Position numbers and translations under genes: made by a program | In this document: piece after piece, positions 37,201-48,900 of the stretch | How the letters are laid out: each line of letters begins with the position of its first letter | Position numbering within the stretch: the stretch's first letter is position 1 | Source of the DNA: Cardinalis cardinalis | Lineage: Eukaryota > Chordata > Aves > Passeriformes > Cardinalidae | DNA: 64,000 bases | Direction: 5' to 3' | Assembly: GCA_014549065.1 (NCBI GenBank) | Contig: JACDOX010000118.1 | Location: forward strand, 102,132 to 166,131 | The notes under the pieces: generated by a model | What the model was told of the DNA's origin: nothing | Databases searched by the model: none | The model's input: only the letters and a program-made list of their open reading frames with translations

Positions 37201-40200
37201 GGGTCACTGCATGCTGAAGCCATCTGTGAGGACACCCAGAAATGGCATTTGGTAGTTTCAGTGAAGGATACAGCCTTGATGGGACTGAAGGTGATGTACA
37301 GCCCTTTTGAGTGCTGCAACTATCTGTCTCAGCAGAATATTGTGATTTAGCTGATTAATGAAATTTCTCTTCCTACTGTTGGCTGTTTCTCCAGTTGGGT
37401 TGAAAAGGGCAGAAAAAGGCTTTACTTGGAAATGCCCACCTGGCTGTGGTAGAATTTCCAGAGCAAGCCAGAGGTATCATTAACAGTACGGATTAATGCC
37501 TGAGGGAGTAAAGGTAAAGAGTGCTTTGAGCTACTTTGGGCAGACCTTTGTCCTTAAAACAAAAGTGAAGTACATGTGATTTAATATATGATTTAGTTTT
37601 TCAAATGAAGTAAAATAAGATGGATTCCCACCCATAAATACTGTGGTAGAAGATACACTCTTATTTTAATTAAATAAAGTAAATTTCAATGAAGGAAAGG
37701 ATAAAAATGTTCAAGCAAAGTCTATGTTGTATAAAATCTAAAATGGTAGGTTAAAAGTGGTGTTAAAAATGCAAGGTCCAGCAATCAGTAGTTGTAAGCT
37801 AATACATTTTAAAAGATCTGTGAAAGCAACAAATATTTTTTGAAGTAAGGTCTGACTTTATTTTAGCTGAGCCTTCTTAAACAGAAAAAATAATTCATAA
37901 AATAATAGGTTGAAACATTATGCTCAGAGAACTGTCTAGTTACAAGTTTCAGCAGTCAGGGAACAGCCTGGAGAGCCAAACACAGCCACCTCTCATTAGC
38001 TTTTCCCTCAGTGCAGTTGGTCTAGTAATGTTAGCATTTTAATGCTGGTTCATCAGTGAGAATATAAGGTCTTAAAGGGAAATAATGCAGGCAACACAAC
38101 CAGCCCATCTGCAACAGTGGTTTATTTCCTGTGTTTGTATGGTGGCTTCTTTTTTCATTCAGAAATGCTTTCTGAATACTATAAAACTTTCTTTATTTTT
38201 GATTTTGTTTTAAATGTGCTCAGTAGTAATCTTGCTACACGTATATACAGCAGAAATATTTTATATTTCAAGTAGTAGCTTCTTTGAATAAAGAACAAAA
38301 ACTTTTTCAGATGAAATAGACTACTGAAAAATTTAGGATGGCAGCCTGCATCTTAAACAGTCTATTTTATGCACTGAAAGGAGAAAGTTTCTATAGGTAG
38401 TTTAGACTCTTTTCATTTGGTTTCAATTTTACTATCCTGAGAAGCTTTTAGAGACATGGACATGAGATTAGACATCAGAATGTGCTGGAATTTGGGAAAA
38501 ATATCACTTTATTCTCTACCTTTATTTTACAGTTTATCCCTAATGTGATAAATTTTACTGGTAGCATGTCAAATAACAAGGCCATGTGGCCTTTGATGTG
38601 ACTTTGTGCAGGTGTTCTTACATAAGCAAACCACTTTCTTTATAACTTAGAGCACACATTGCTAATGTATTACTTCCTAATGCATTCATAACTTTTATTC
38701 TTTATGTAATCCATATAAGTTCAAGCTTTAATTTTTGCTTAAGGCATACTGCATATGTGTATTTGCTAGATTTGTTCAAAAAAATTTTTAATTAATTTTC
38801 TTCATATTCTTTTCTTTGAAAGTGATTTTCTCTAAAATTTGTTAAGTTTAAATGTTAATGGTCTGTTTGTTCATAGAAAAAATGCCTTTTATATGTTTTA
38901 TGTAGGAGTCAACTTTTGACTGGACAACATTAAGATTGCCATCTTCTAGGTATTTACAAACTAGAAACCAAATGATATTAAGTGCTTCTTCTCTTTTAAA
39001 AACCTATTTTTTCAATCATTAGCAATTTTAAAAGCATGCAAGTACCATGGAGACTGTCCTCTGATCAACATTATTATTTCAGACAACAGTTCCAATGAAA
39101 AATGCATAAATTCAGAAAATGTAGTACTCCTTTGAAACTAAATTATCAAATCAACATTTTGTTGAACAGCAAGTTATACATTTCAGTACACTTCTGTTCT
39201 TGAAAAAGTAATGTTGACTAAGAGGGGAAAGTTTTTGGGAGGTAGTCTGGTTTTTTTCCTTTTTTGAATGTGTTTTTGTGTTTTTCTTTTATAATTAGAC
39301 TATGGAGTNTAAATAATCCTGGAAGATAGCTCTAAAAAATTCACACTGTCTTTTAAATGATTAGTACACTGAGAAAGGCTTTAAAAATTATCCCTTGATG
39401 CTGAGGTCAAGACTGCCAACTGTTGTACCTTTTTATGTGTTTTGCCTCTTTTATAGCCTGGTCCCTGTTTCTTTTACTTTGAAGTTGCATTGCTCCTCTA
39501 TCACAACAAGCCATTGTTATGGAGAAACATTGTGAGAGAAACCTCATGAAGAAAACAGAATACCTTAAAGGCTTTGGATGGAAAAATGAGGATTTCTCTT
39601 TGCTTTGTCTTGCTTGCATTTTTTCTATAGCTTTCTGTAGCCTCTTGCTTTCATTTTTCCTGGACTTGTTGCCTTGTGCAATCCATGAGTTTAAATATCT
39701 GCAAGAGAGAGGACTAAGGGAATAGCTGGCAGGCTTCTTTGGTGATGTCCAGCATCTGCAGTATTTGGAGAGGGAAAAAGCATCTCCCTGGAAATGCTGT
39801 AGAGCAGACCAAGACTGAAGCTACAGATTGGCTTGTGAGATGGTTTTCCTGGTTAATTCAGGCTTTTTTCTATTCACAAACTTGTATTGAGACATTTTCA
39901 TCCTCATTGACTTTCCCATCTGAGTGCAGCTGGGTTCTTCTCTCTCATTCTTTTAATGAAAATGTAAACAAGGCTGCTAAAGATCCCAATGAGAAGGTGT
40001 GGGCTCAGCTCCTTTTAGGGTACTGGTGATATCCTAGTCTATATCTCCAGCTCTTTCTGTAGGAGAACCAAGAGGAACTGAAGTATTCTGGAAAGCAGTG
40101 GCTCAGATGTGTTTTATATGCTCTGTGTTACACAATAGTGATAACACTCTCTTCTGTGAGAAGGGTTGACCTTGTTTTTTAATGCCAAAAGAAGTCAGTG

Positions 40201-41725
40201 CTAATCAGAAAGCCAGCAGGTTTGAAATCTTGCATGACAATAGAATATTAAAATAACTGTTCAACCAATTTCTTCCCTTTTTTTTCCCTTATGGTCAGAA
40301 TAGTTATTATGATGAATTCAGAGAGAGTTTTCACACTGACATTTAATTAAAATGAAATTACCTACCATTGTTATGGGCTACATAGAAGCTATTATTTATG
40401 TTTATATTATTCTAATGCCTTATTAGACTAGGTTTGCATTTGCATCAGTAAGTTAGCATGACTTGAATTATTTCTTTCTGTACTCCTTAAGTAGCGGCAA
40501 GAGCAAGCTGCAATATTAAAAACCTACAAAAAAAATATTTCTGTCTTGGAAAAGGCAGGGACAGTGTTCAGCCAGAGGTTTCTTTTTTCCACTGTTCTCC
40601 ATTTATATTTTGTTCTGTTCACTATGGCTACTCATCACAGAAACCAGCAGGATGGCTGAAAGACTCTTGTTGACAGCTGGTTAGATTAATTCCCTGTGTA
40701 TTAGATGAAAAGATCATCTTTTAATGCAGCAAGACTTCTGTGTATTAATAGTTTCATTCTATAAACTATTAAAGTATAGCATAATACTGTAAGATCACTT
40801 AGAAGCAGCATTTTTCAAATGTATCATACTCTTTTTTTTTTTGAAGTAACAGAAATAACTGAGGGAGGGAGGTGGTGAAGGGGTTCTGTCTATGGCTAAT
40901 AATGAATTTTTCAAAGAGCAAAATAATCTCATAGGCATTTTAATTCCATACAGAGTCTAAGTTTATAAGTCTTGGTAAGAGTAATGGTTGTGTCAATCTA
41001 AGAGTGCACAATCAGCTGTTCCACTTCCAAAACAGCTGCTCCACAATGTTCTGCCACTTCCCACCTGGATCCCTCTGCTAATTGGGGAGCTCCCACTGTT
41101 CCTGATTCTTTCCCTCCATTTCCTAGAATTACTGTGAAGCTGTTAGCAGATCATTGTGGCTGTTTAATAAGGGCTCATGCTTTCAAGGAGAGAAGCTATA
41201 GTCACTTTCCTAGCCCTAGAAACATCCTGCTCAGGCTACTTTCTAATTTTCCTTGGACCTCTATGTTAATGCTCTGTCTTTTGACCATGTGCTATGAGTA
41301 TGAGCCTTGGCAGTATCCAGGAGCAGCCTTGGTGGGCACTACTCCATAAGGGAAGGAAAACTGTGAGCCAACTGTGACACCAAGGCAAGCAAGAACAGTG
41401 ATTCAAGGCTAAGGGGCAGTCCCACAAAGAGAGCAAGTGATGTCAGTCAGCTTCAGCCAAAAGCTCAGACTGGCAGGCAAGTCTGGATCTTCTGATGTAA
41501 GACTAAGATCAAACCATGATGCAAAGTCAGGACAAGCTTAATGACCTTTTTTTATCCCCTAATCTATGGATAAATAACTGCCTTATGTTTTAGAGCTGGA
41601 GTGTCCATTTGTTAGCCAAATTCTGCAGGCAGTTGGACAGAGCAGGAGGAGAGAACAGCACATGCCCACAGCTCTGGGCTTGAGGGCAGGGGCTACAATA
41701 CAGGCAGCCACTGGGAGACATTTTC

Positions 41726-41742
41726 AGAGAGAGAGAGAGAGA
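41726..41742 (+). repeat. Short (AG)n dinucleotide repeat
   Basis: About eight AG units in a row. It is short, and probably only mildly variable. Confidence 0.85.
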
Positions 41743-42374
41743 TAAAGCTAAGAATTTTTCCTACTTCAGCAGGAGACTGCAAAAGAAGGAACAATTTCTC
41801 ACAGGTTTAGTATATATTTTGCAGCGATGAAGGCTCTCCTCAGTACAGTGTACCAATAAGGTTTTTCTCACCCAGCATTGCCTCACCAATTTGGATGAAA
41901 TCCTGCAGGCTACAGCAGTCAAACCTTGCATGGCTGTGTAGTGAATTACAGCATATATCCACTTAAATCATTGGCATAACAATATATTTTGAGTTTAATT
42001 TGGGATGATATGAATGTAGATGAGCTGTCACATTGGCTAGGTATGTTGCCTCACAATCAAGTGAATTATCTTTAAAGAAAAAGACTAATTAATGAAAAAT
42101 TGTCATTCTTACTTCATTTCCAGTAACTGAAGTAAAAACATGAAACTGATACTTTAATTCTATAAAATCCCCATGAATAGATAACTAGGTTTTGAAATAC
42201 ATAAACCAGGGGTTTTTAATTGCCGGGGTTGAACAGGGAAGTGACAGAATTATTTATTTACAGGGTGGAAAATTTCAAATGTGCTTATTTAGGTAAACCT
42301 AGCTTTCAGATAATTCTGACATCTGGATGGTTTTTTGACCATTGAGAAACTCAATATAGAAAAAATTAATGAAT

Positions 42375-42393
42375 AATAAATAAATAAATAAAC
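42375..42393 (+). repeat. Short (AATA)n tetranucleotide repeat
   Basis: Roughly four to five AATA/TAAA units in a row, within a T/A-rich setting. Confidence 0.8.
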
Positions 42394-43548
42394 TATATAT
42401 GAGCTAAAGCTGCCCTTTAGATTGAAGCAGGAAAGTTTTTCTGAAAGCTGAAAGAAGTGTAGCTTTGGGTTATGGATGGAAAAGAAGTAACCTATAATAT
42501 ATAAATGAAGGGTGAGAGATGTGTAGGCAAATCTTCCAATTTTTATGGAAGCCACAGCTAGAGTTGCTCTGGCTTTAAACGTCAAATGCAAGCACAGATG
42601 AATTGGCAATTATATGCTTTAACTGCAAGCAAAGAAAAGACAGGCAAGTAAGAACATTTAATTGGCATATTCTTGGTAATAATGCATTAAGATAAACTGT
42701 AGAACAATGAAGCTTAACATTGCTTATTGCTCAAATGCTTACCCAAACCTAGACAGCCATTTAGTAAGTGATATGTTTAAAAAGCCAAAATACAGAGCCA
42801 AAAAATTATTTAAAAGCTTCCATATGCAAATGAAATGCTCTTTCCTGTTATATTTTCCTCCACAGAGTTGTATATTAGCATTTTGGTAGCATACTTATGT
42901 GTAGCTTTATATGTCTTCAATTTGCAACTGTGGTATTTGCAGAGTAAGTAGCACTACCTAGGTTCATTAAAGCAGCATTTATACTCTGCAACTCTTCATG
43001 TAAATACTGTGTTTCAAGGCAGCATTATGAATATTTCATGTGCTTTTGTAAGGTATTTTTCTTCAGGAGGGAGACTTTCATTGTTAATATGCTGCTTATC
43101 TAAAATGATTGGTTCAAAAATATTTCAATTGTATTTTTCTTCTTTTGACAAGCTTGCTTCTATTGCAATATCCTTTAATTATAAGATTTTGTACATTACA
43201 ATATGATGTCATCTTAATCTTACTTATTTGCTTGTTGTACCCTCTGAATTAGGAACACTTGAAGATAAATAGAAAGCTCTTTCTGCTCCAGAGCATTGCT
43301 GTTTGCACAGCTCGCACCAATGGAGAGAATTGCTGATGCTATAGCAGCTTTAGCAGCCTCTTATTTGGAACAATGGGCAGTTCAAACATTTAACATTCAT
43401 TTTATTTCTGGGGAAACTTTAGACAGGTATTCCCTATTTCAAGTGTAAAGATATTTATAAAACCTGTAGTGATAGCTTTGAATACACCATGGAAGTACTT
43501 CAAGGTATTTTCTTTGACTAAAATTACCCAGGGCATTTAAAATCTCAG

Positions 43549-43570
43549 CTGGGGAAAGCTGTTTCCCCAG
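43549..43570. other. Perfect 9-bp-arm hairpin
   Basis: CTGGGGAAA (43549-43557) and TTTCCCCAG (43562-43570) are exact reverse complements separated by GCTG. The surrounding 80 bp are richer in GC than the neighbourhood. It may be a dyad binding site or chance; there is no evidence that it is transcribed as a small RNA. Confidence 0.6.
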
Positions 43571-45742
43571 TGCTGTTTCTGTGCTCACGTTCAGCTCAGC
43601 TGGAGGCTGCGGTCTGGTTGCCAGGAGGTAAATCCTGGATTTTGCTGTGCCAATGTAACAGTTGAATTTCAGTCAATATTTTTAACTTGATCTAGAAATC
43701 ATCTCTGTTAAATAATTAGTTTTCTTTTGAGTGTTTGTTCTGCCTTGAGAAGTTTTTTCAGGTTTAGTCTGCAAGGCCTGTACTGTCCCCTGTATATAAA
43801 AGTCCTGAACCCAACTGCAGTATACTGTGGGCATGCCATAGACCTGAAAAGCATGCAACCTTTCCCATTATACTGCACCTAGAAGGGACTGCTAATATCA
43901 GAGTCAAATATTTAATTGACAGGCACAGATACCATTTCACTCATGCTAGCTAATTTAGAGGGTAGGTAAACAAGCACAAATGGAGCTGCTGCCTATTACT
44001 GTTGAGACAGTCCCATGGTCAACTCTTCAGCACTTTGCCTTCATTTCAGACAAACAAAGAAAAATGTCCATGGCCATGCCTTAGATGAACTTATATATCA
44101 TTCAGTAAGTAGCCAGAAGGCTCAGGAGTACAAGACATTAGTCAGTTAAAAATACTGTATTGGGGAAGTAAGGATGGGAGATCTTTTTCTTAGAATATAT
44201 TTCTCAAGCCTGAACTGGGCAAAGACCTGAGCTTTGGTGTCGCTGCTTCCTGAGAAAGAGACCTTATTTGTTTCAGTAGTGTCAAGTAATTTAGGTCTTT
44301 GTTAGAGTGTAAATATATAGTGGAAGAAATTTAGACTGGGGAAAGCTGGGGAAAGCTGGAAATTTAGATAAAGTAAAGCATTATTTTATTGTAGTCCTCA
44401 AAAAAAAAAAAAAAGCTGCAGTTGGAAATGGTGTTTGCAGTAATGAGGATTTTCAGTTGTCCCTTAGTAGAAATTATTTCAAAAGAGTAATCAGAAGGTT
44501 ATCTTAGGAAAAAAGAAACAAAATAAAACTTAAACAAACTTTTTTTTCCAATATTTGGAAACAAAATGTAACTTAAAAAAGAAGGAAACTATTCTACAGA
44601 TGTCTACCTTTCACTCTTCATGTCTCAAGTATCTGTTCTCTTTAATTCCTTTGTAATCAATTTTTCAGCACATGGACAATAGCTTTTATTTGCCTAAACA
44701 AAAGTAAGGGAGAAGCATGATATTTTTCACAGAGAAAAGGTCAGAATGTCCCTCTTTCGAAGAAATATTCACAATCTAAACCTTGTCATGTTTTAACTTT
44801 CCAAGAAGTGATTACTGGAGAGTTCAGAAGGAAGAAGGTATTCCTGTGGGCTAATGAATGTGACACCATTCCAGTGTGGATGGAGGGAAAGCTTTGACTC
44901 CATATTGTGTCTTCTGGTGGTTCAAAAGAACCTGTCCAGATGAGCCCTAGCTGCTCTCAAGCAGCAGTCCAGTGAGGATTCCCTTGGGTCAGTATGGGGC
45001 CAGTGGAAAATGTTAATGTGTCCCACAGCCCATATTTTCCAGGTTTGAGTTAAACTATTCAAGATAGGAAGCATGAATAATTTCTCCATGATATATCTCC
45101 CCCAAGAAAATTATACTTCAGTTAAAAGGCCTTAAATACATCTTGCACTCTAGGACTAAAAATTTATTTCTTCAAGCGTCTTTTGGGAGTATGGTAGTAT
45201 TTCTGAGATCCTTGAAGTACCTATTTACAATGAAGTTCAAAAAGCCTTTGTAAGACTTGGCAAAGCCTCCTTTTACAAAGTGTTGAAGGGAACTTTTACA
45301 AACAAGTAGAAAGGGAGGGCAGGAGTGAGAGAAAATCTTTTCATCTCTACAGAGCACCAGATATTACCACTGCAGTGTAATTTGTATGAAATCAACCTTT
45401 GCAGTGAGTATTGTGCCTGCCTGTGGCAGTGTATCTCTGTTCACTGGATTTAGTAATCTGGATCTCAGTTCTAAAGCTTATTCACTACCAGGGGAAAAAA
45501 GTTATTACAGTCAGGTTATTCATTAAACTAATTTAAATATTAACACAACTATCACAATGTCTCACACAGTTTATTCTAAAAAGGGAGCATAAGCACATTT
45601 TTCTGTCTTCGTTTGCTGATTTCCCCAAAACAAGCAGCTAATATTAAAGTAATTGAGGTAAAATGGTAAGAATAAAAAGCCAATGCCTTAAATAAATTTT
45701 AAATTAAAATCCATATGCCAACCTAAATCGAAGGAGAATAAT

Positions 45743-45970
45743 TTAGCTTGGGTATTAGGAATTCTTTACTAAGAGGATGTTGAAGCACAAGAACAGGTTG
45801 CCCAGAGAAGGTGTAGATACCTCAACCATGGCAATGTTCAAGGCCAGGCTACACAAGGCTCTTGCTCTGATCAAGTTGGTCTGCTGGGAGGTGTTCTTGC
45901 CTCTTGCAAGGGGCTGGAACTCGATGATCTTTAAGGTCCCTTCCAACCCAAACCACTCTATGATTCTATG
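45743..45970 (+). mobile_element. CR1 LINE 3' end with octamer tail, plus strand
   Basis: This is a 5'-truncated CR1 copy. It shows GGTATTAGGAATTCTTTACT, CAGGTTGCCCAGAGAAG, ATGTTCAAGGCCAGGCT, the GGGGCTGGAACTCGATGATCTTTAAGGT block (split here by position: about 45911-45938), CCCTTCCAACCCAAACCA and the terminal CTATGATTCTATG. The last element is the ATTCTATG-type octamer repeat at which CR1 copies end, and it orients the insertion. The copy is better preserved than those at 21.5 and 27.7 kb. Frames of 100 and 63 codons over it are by-products of the repeat. Confidence 0.95.
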
Positions 45971-48900
45971 CTTTTTATTATTTAATTTTTTTCTGCATAT
46001 AATAAAGAAGTTGAAAATTTTTAATTACAGAAGAAATCTCACTAGGAATGAAGGCGAAAATAGAGGTTATTTTTGCTAGTCAGGGCTGGGTAGGGTTTTT
46101 CCAACAAAAATTTTCTTGTGCAAGTGTAATTTAATGTGTACACCGTCTTTCTTGTTGTAGTAAGGAAGGCAATGTGGTTGTCTGTTTGCGTGGTGTTTAT
46201 TGTGGTGCACAACATGACTTAGAGATAAGCTCAAATGCAAACATATTGTTAAATTGGTCCTAGCTTAAAAAAAAAAAAAGTATTACAAAAAAGAAAAAAG
46301 GCTTAAGGTAGGCTTTAACTAAGACAGTGGCCAAAACTCTTCCAGGCTTTTGCTCACTGCCCTCTCCTGGGGAATATGCTTTTGTTTCATTTTGGTTTGT
46401 TTTTTTTTCATTCTGAAGAAATGTCTCTCCCAGCTTGTCTGGAGCCATTTTTTCCCAAGCTTTAGTCATATATAGCAAAATCTCCCTGGGTAAGCAAAGG
46501 AACATGTGACTACTTGTTAATTTTTTTTATTAAGAGGACATCTTTTCTCCTTTATAAGCTTACCTAAGTAATGAAGTGCACTTAGCAAAAGAAACTTGGA
46601 TAATGCACTATAGTGAAGCTTGATAATGCAAGCACCATATGGAGAGTTTTTGACCACCTTGTACGCAGCAAATTTACGAAATACACAGCCAGGTTTTAAG
46701 TGCGTGTAGTTTTTAAAGACTTATGTTCATGCTCTTCTGCCTTGACCTGAAATAGCATGATTAAAGTAGTATCATGGATTTTTCTTCCTCTAAGCAACTT
46801 TATTTCTCCCTAATTGGAGAGGAAATATGAATATTAATTTTCACTTGTAAAGTTGCAAAGCAGTCTTTGAGACCAAATTTAATTGAATTTTTTATTTCTA
46901 AATTTCTGTTTACAACAGACTTTCTGTGCATTTTAAGCCAAATCTCTTATGCAATTCTAACATATTAATCTAGTTAATATCTCATGTAGATGCTATCAGC
47001 AGTCTCCAGCATTCAGTGTTACATAACTTCTAAAAAATTATTTGGTGAAAATTAATTCTCCTCTTTCTCATATAACTTGTGAAATAAAATGGGACATCTA
47101 TTTTTCCTAAAATAACCATGTAAGAAACTGGTGATTGAAAGATTTAATTCTTTAGAAATACAAACACATGAAGAAGGGATGTGCTTATTTTTATTTTTTA
47201 AGAAGTAACATTTTTGTGTTGAATATGTTTTTGGTAATATGTGGCTTTCTGCACATTTATATATGTGAACGTAATTATGAACATATAAATATATAATTTC
47301 CCCTTAATTTTATAAATTATTTCCCTGCTTGCACAAGCACCCTGAAGTGGTACAGATGATGCTATATTCCATTTTTTATGCTGAATTAGAAAATTAATTA
47401 ACTCCTTTGCTAAGGCTTGAGTTCAAGAAACGTTGGATTTTGCCTTATCGAAATCCCAGTCACAAGGACAAGTGACTGTGATTTCCATGCAAATATTTCA
47501 ATTTTCAAGTCATTGAAGAATTAAGAAGAGTTTTTTCAGATATGAGGATCTTTCAAAGTTATCAGTGAGAAGCACATTATTGTTTTTGTGAGCAGGGTTT
47601 GTGAAACCTGCATAACCAATTCATATTCTCTATCCTAGTCATTTCTATAGGCACAGCATAATCCAGCCCACTTGACTTTGTTGTCCTTGCAGTATTTGAA
47701 GATCTGAAATGAAAAAGTCAGACAATTGGCTAAATCAGACAGGAAAGAGATAAGGGTTACAAAAAGACATGGCAAAATCTTAAGGTAAATATGGCCAGTC
47801 AGCTGTCTGCTGCTTTTGTGATTTGATACCATTAATAACAATGCAAGCAAAGGTTAGTTACTGTGTAACACTTGCAAATGCTCAAGAGTAGGAAACAATT
47901 TTTACAGATCTTTTTAAGCCCTTTGAATAGCCTTATATTACATGTGACAGTGAAGCACACAGTTAAATGGTACATTAGAGGCTGTGGAACCAGAGATTGA
48001 GGCTGATTTTCTGGATTCTGTTTTCATATGCAGTTTGCCATATTAACAGCATGTGAATACACGGTCATAAGAATTTCTTTGTAAATGATGCTGTTAGAAT
48101 CTTATTTACTTGAATGACTGCACATATATATTAAATAAGAGAAAGGATATATAAATCCGGAGGTATTTGAATTGGAAAGATATGTAGTGGTCCAAGCACA
48201 ATAGCTATAGAGGCAATTGATTACAAAAATACCAAATATCAGATGGTTTATATACACACCTCTAATCTGAAAAAGTGTGGAATAAAAAAACTTACTTCTG
48301 ACTACTTTGTAATTCAAAGGTTTATCTGAAAATATACTTATTTAAGATGTTATATTTGTGCAAATATTCTGTGGTGGAGTTATAAGGCATAAATATAAGC
48401 AAGCTATAAAACCATCAAAATACCGTATACCTTAAGAGATGGGGTTTTGTTTGTTATTTTGTTTTTCTCTATTTTTTTTGAAGTACTTCTGCTGTTAGAG
48501 CAACATGCCTTTGTTTTGAGGTTGTTTATCTTCTTCTCTGTAGTCTTTTTCCATCCAGGATTGCAATGAATCTGCCACTTGCTCTTGGATGGCATGCAGA
48601 GATAGCAAATTCATTGCAACAAATCTCAAGCCATGCAAGAACAGCCACACAGAACATAGAAGCAGAGCTTTGCTTTTGGTTGCTAATGGATAGCATTTAA
48701 TATTTAATAAACAATTTATAGTTTATTATTGTTTATTAAAAATTTGCATAAATCCTTAACACAGCACTTCTGGTACAGAAAGAGCATCATGTATGTGGAC
48801 AAATCAAGTATTTGTTACCAAGGTTGAAGTTATAATGATGAAAAAAGTGTCAGAGAATGAACAGCTCTGCTAATAGGAATAGTGATTTTACTTGACCACA

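Larger units (their letters stand above)
34256..45735. other. Long non-coding block
   Basis: About 11.5 kb with no supportable gene. Frames up to 134 codons (minus, 36546-36950) and 116 codons (plus, 34697-35047) lack known domains. The minus-strand stretch 36546-37319 has a faintly coding look and is given as a finding. Short simple repeats occur at 41726-41742 (AG)n and 42375-42393 (AATA)n. A perfect hairpin lies at 43549-43570 and a run of A at 44400-44414. One ambiguous base is at 39309. Confidence 0.5.

Noticed and set aside
44336..44360. Tandem CTGGGGAAAG units
   Set aside because: Only about 2.3 copies of 10 bp; real, but trivial slippage.
45777..46079. 100-codon plus-strand frame
   Set aside because: It starts inside the CR1 3' untranslated end and reads through it; CR1 does not encode protein there.
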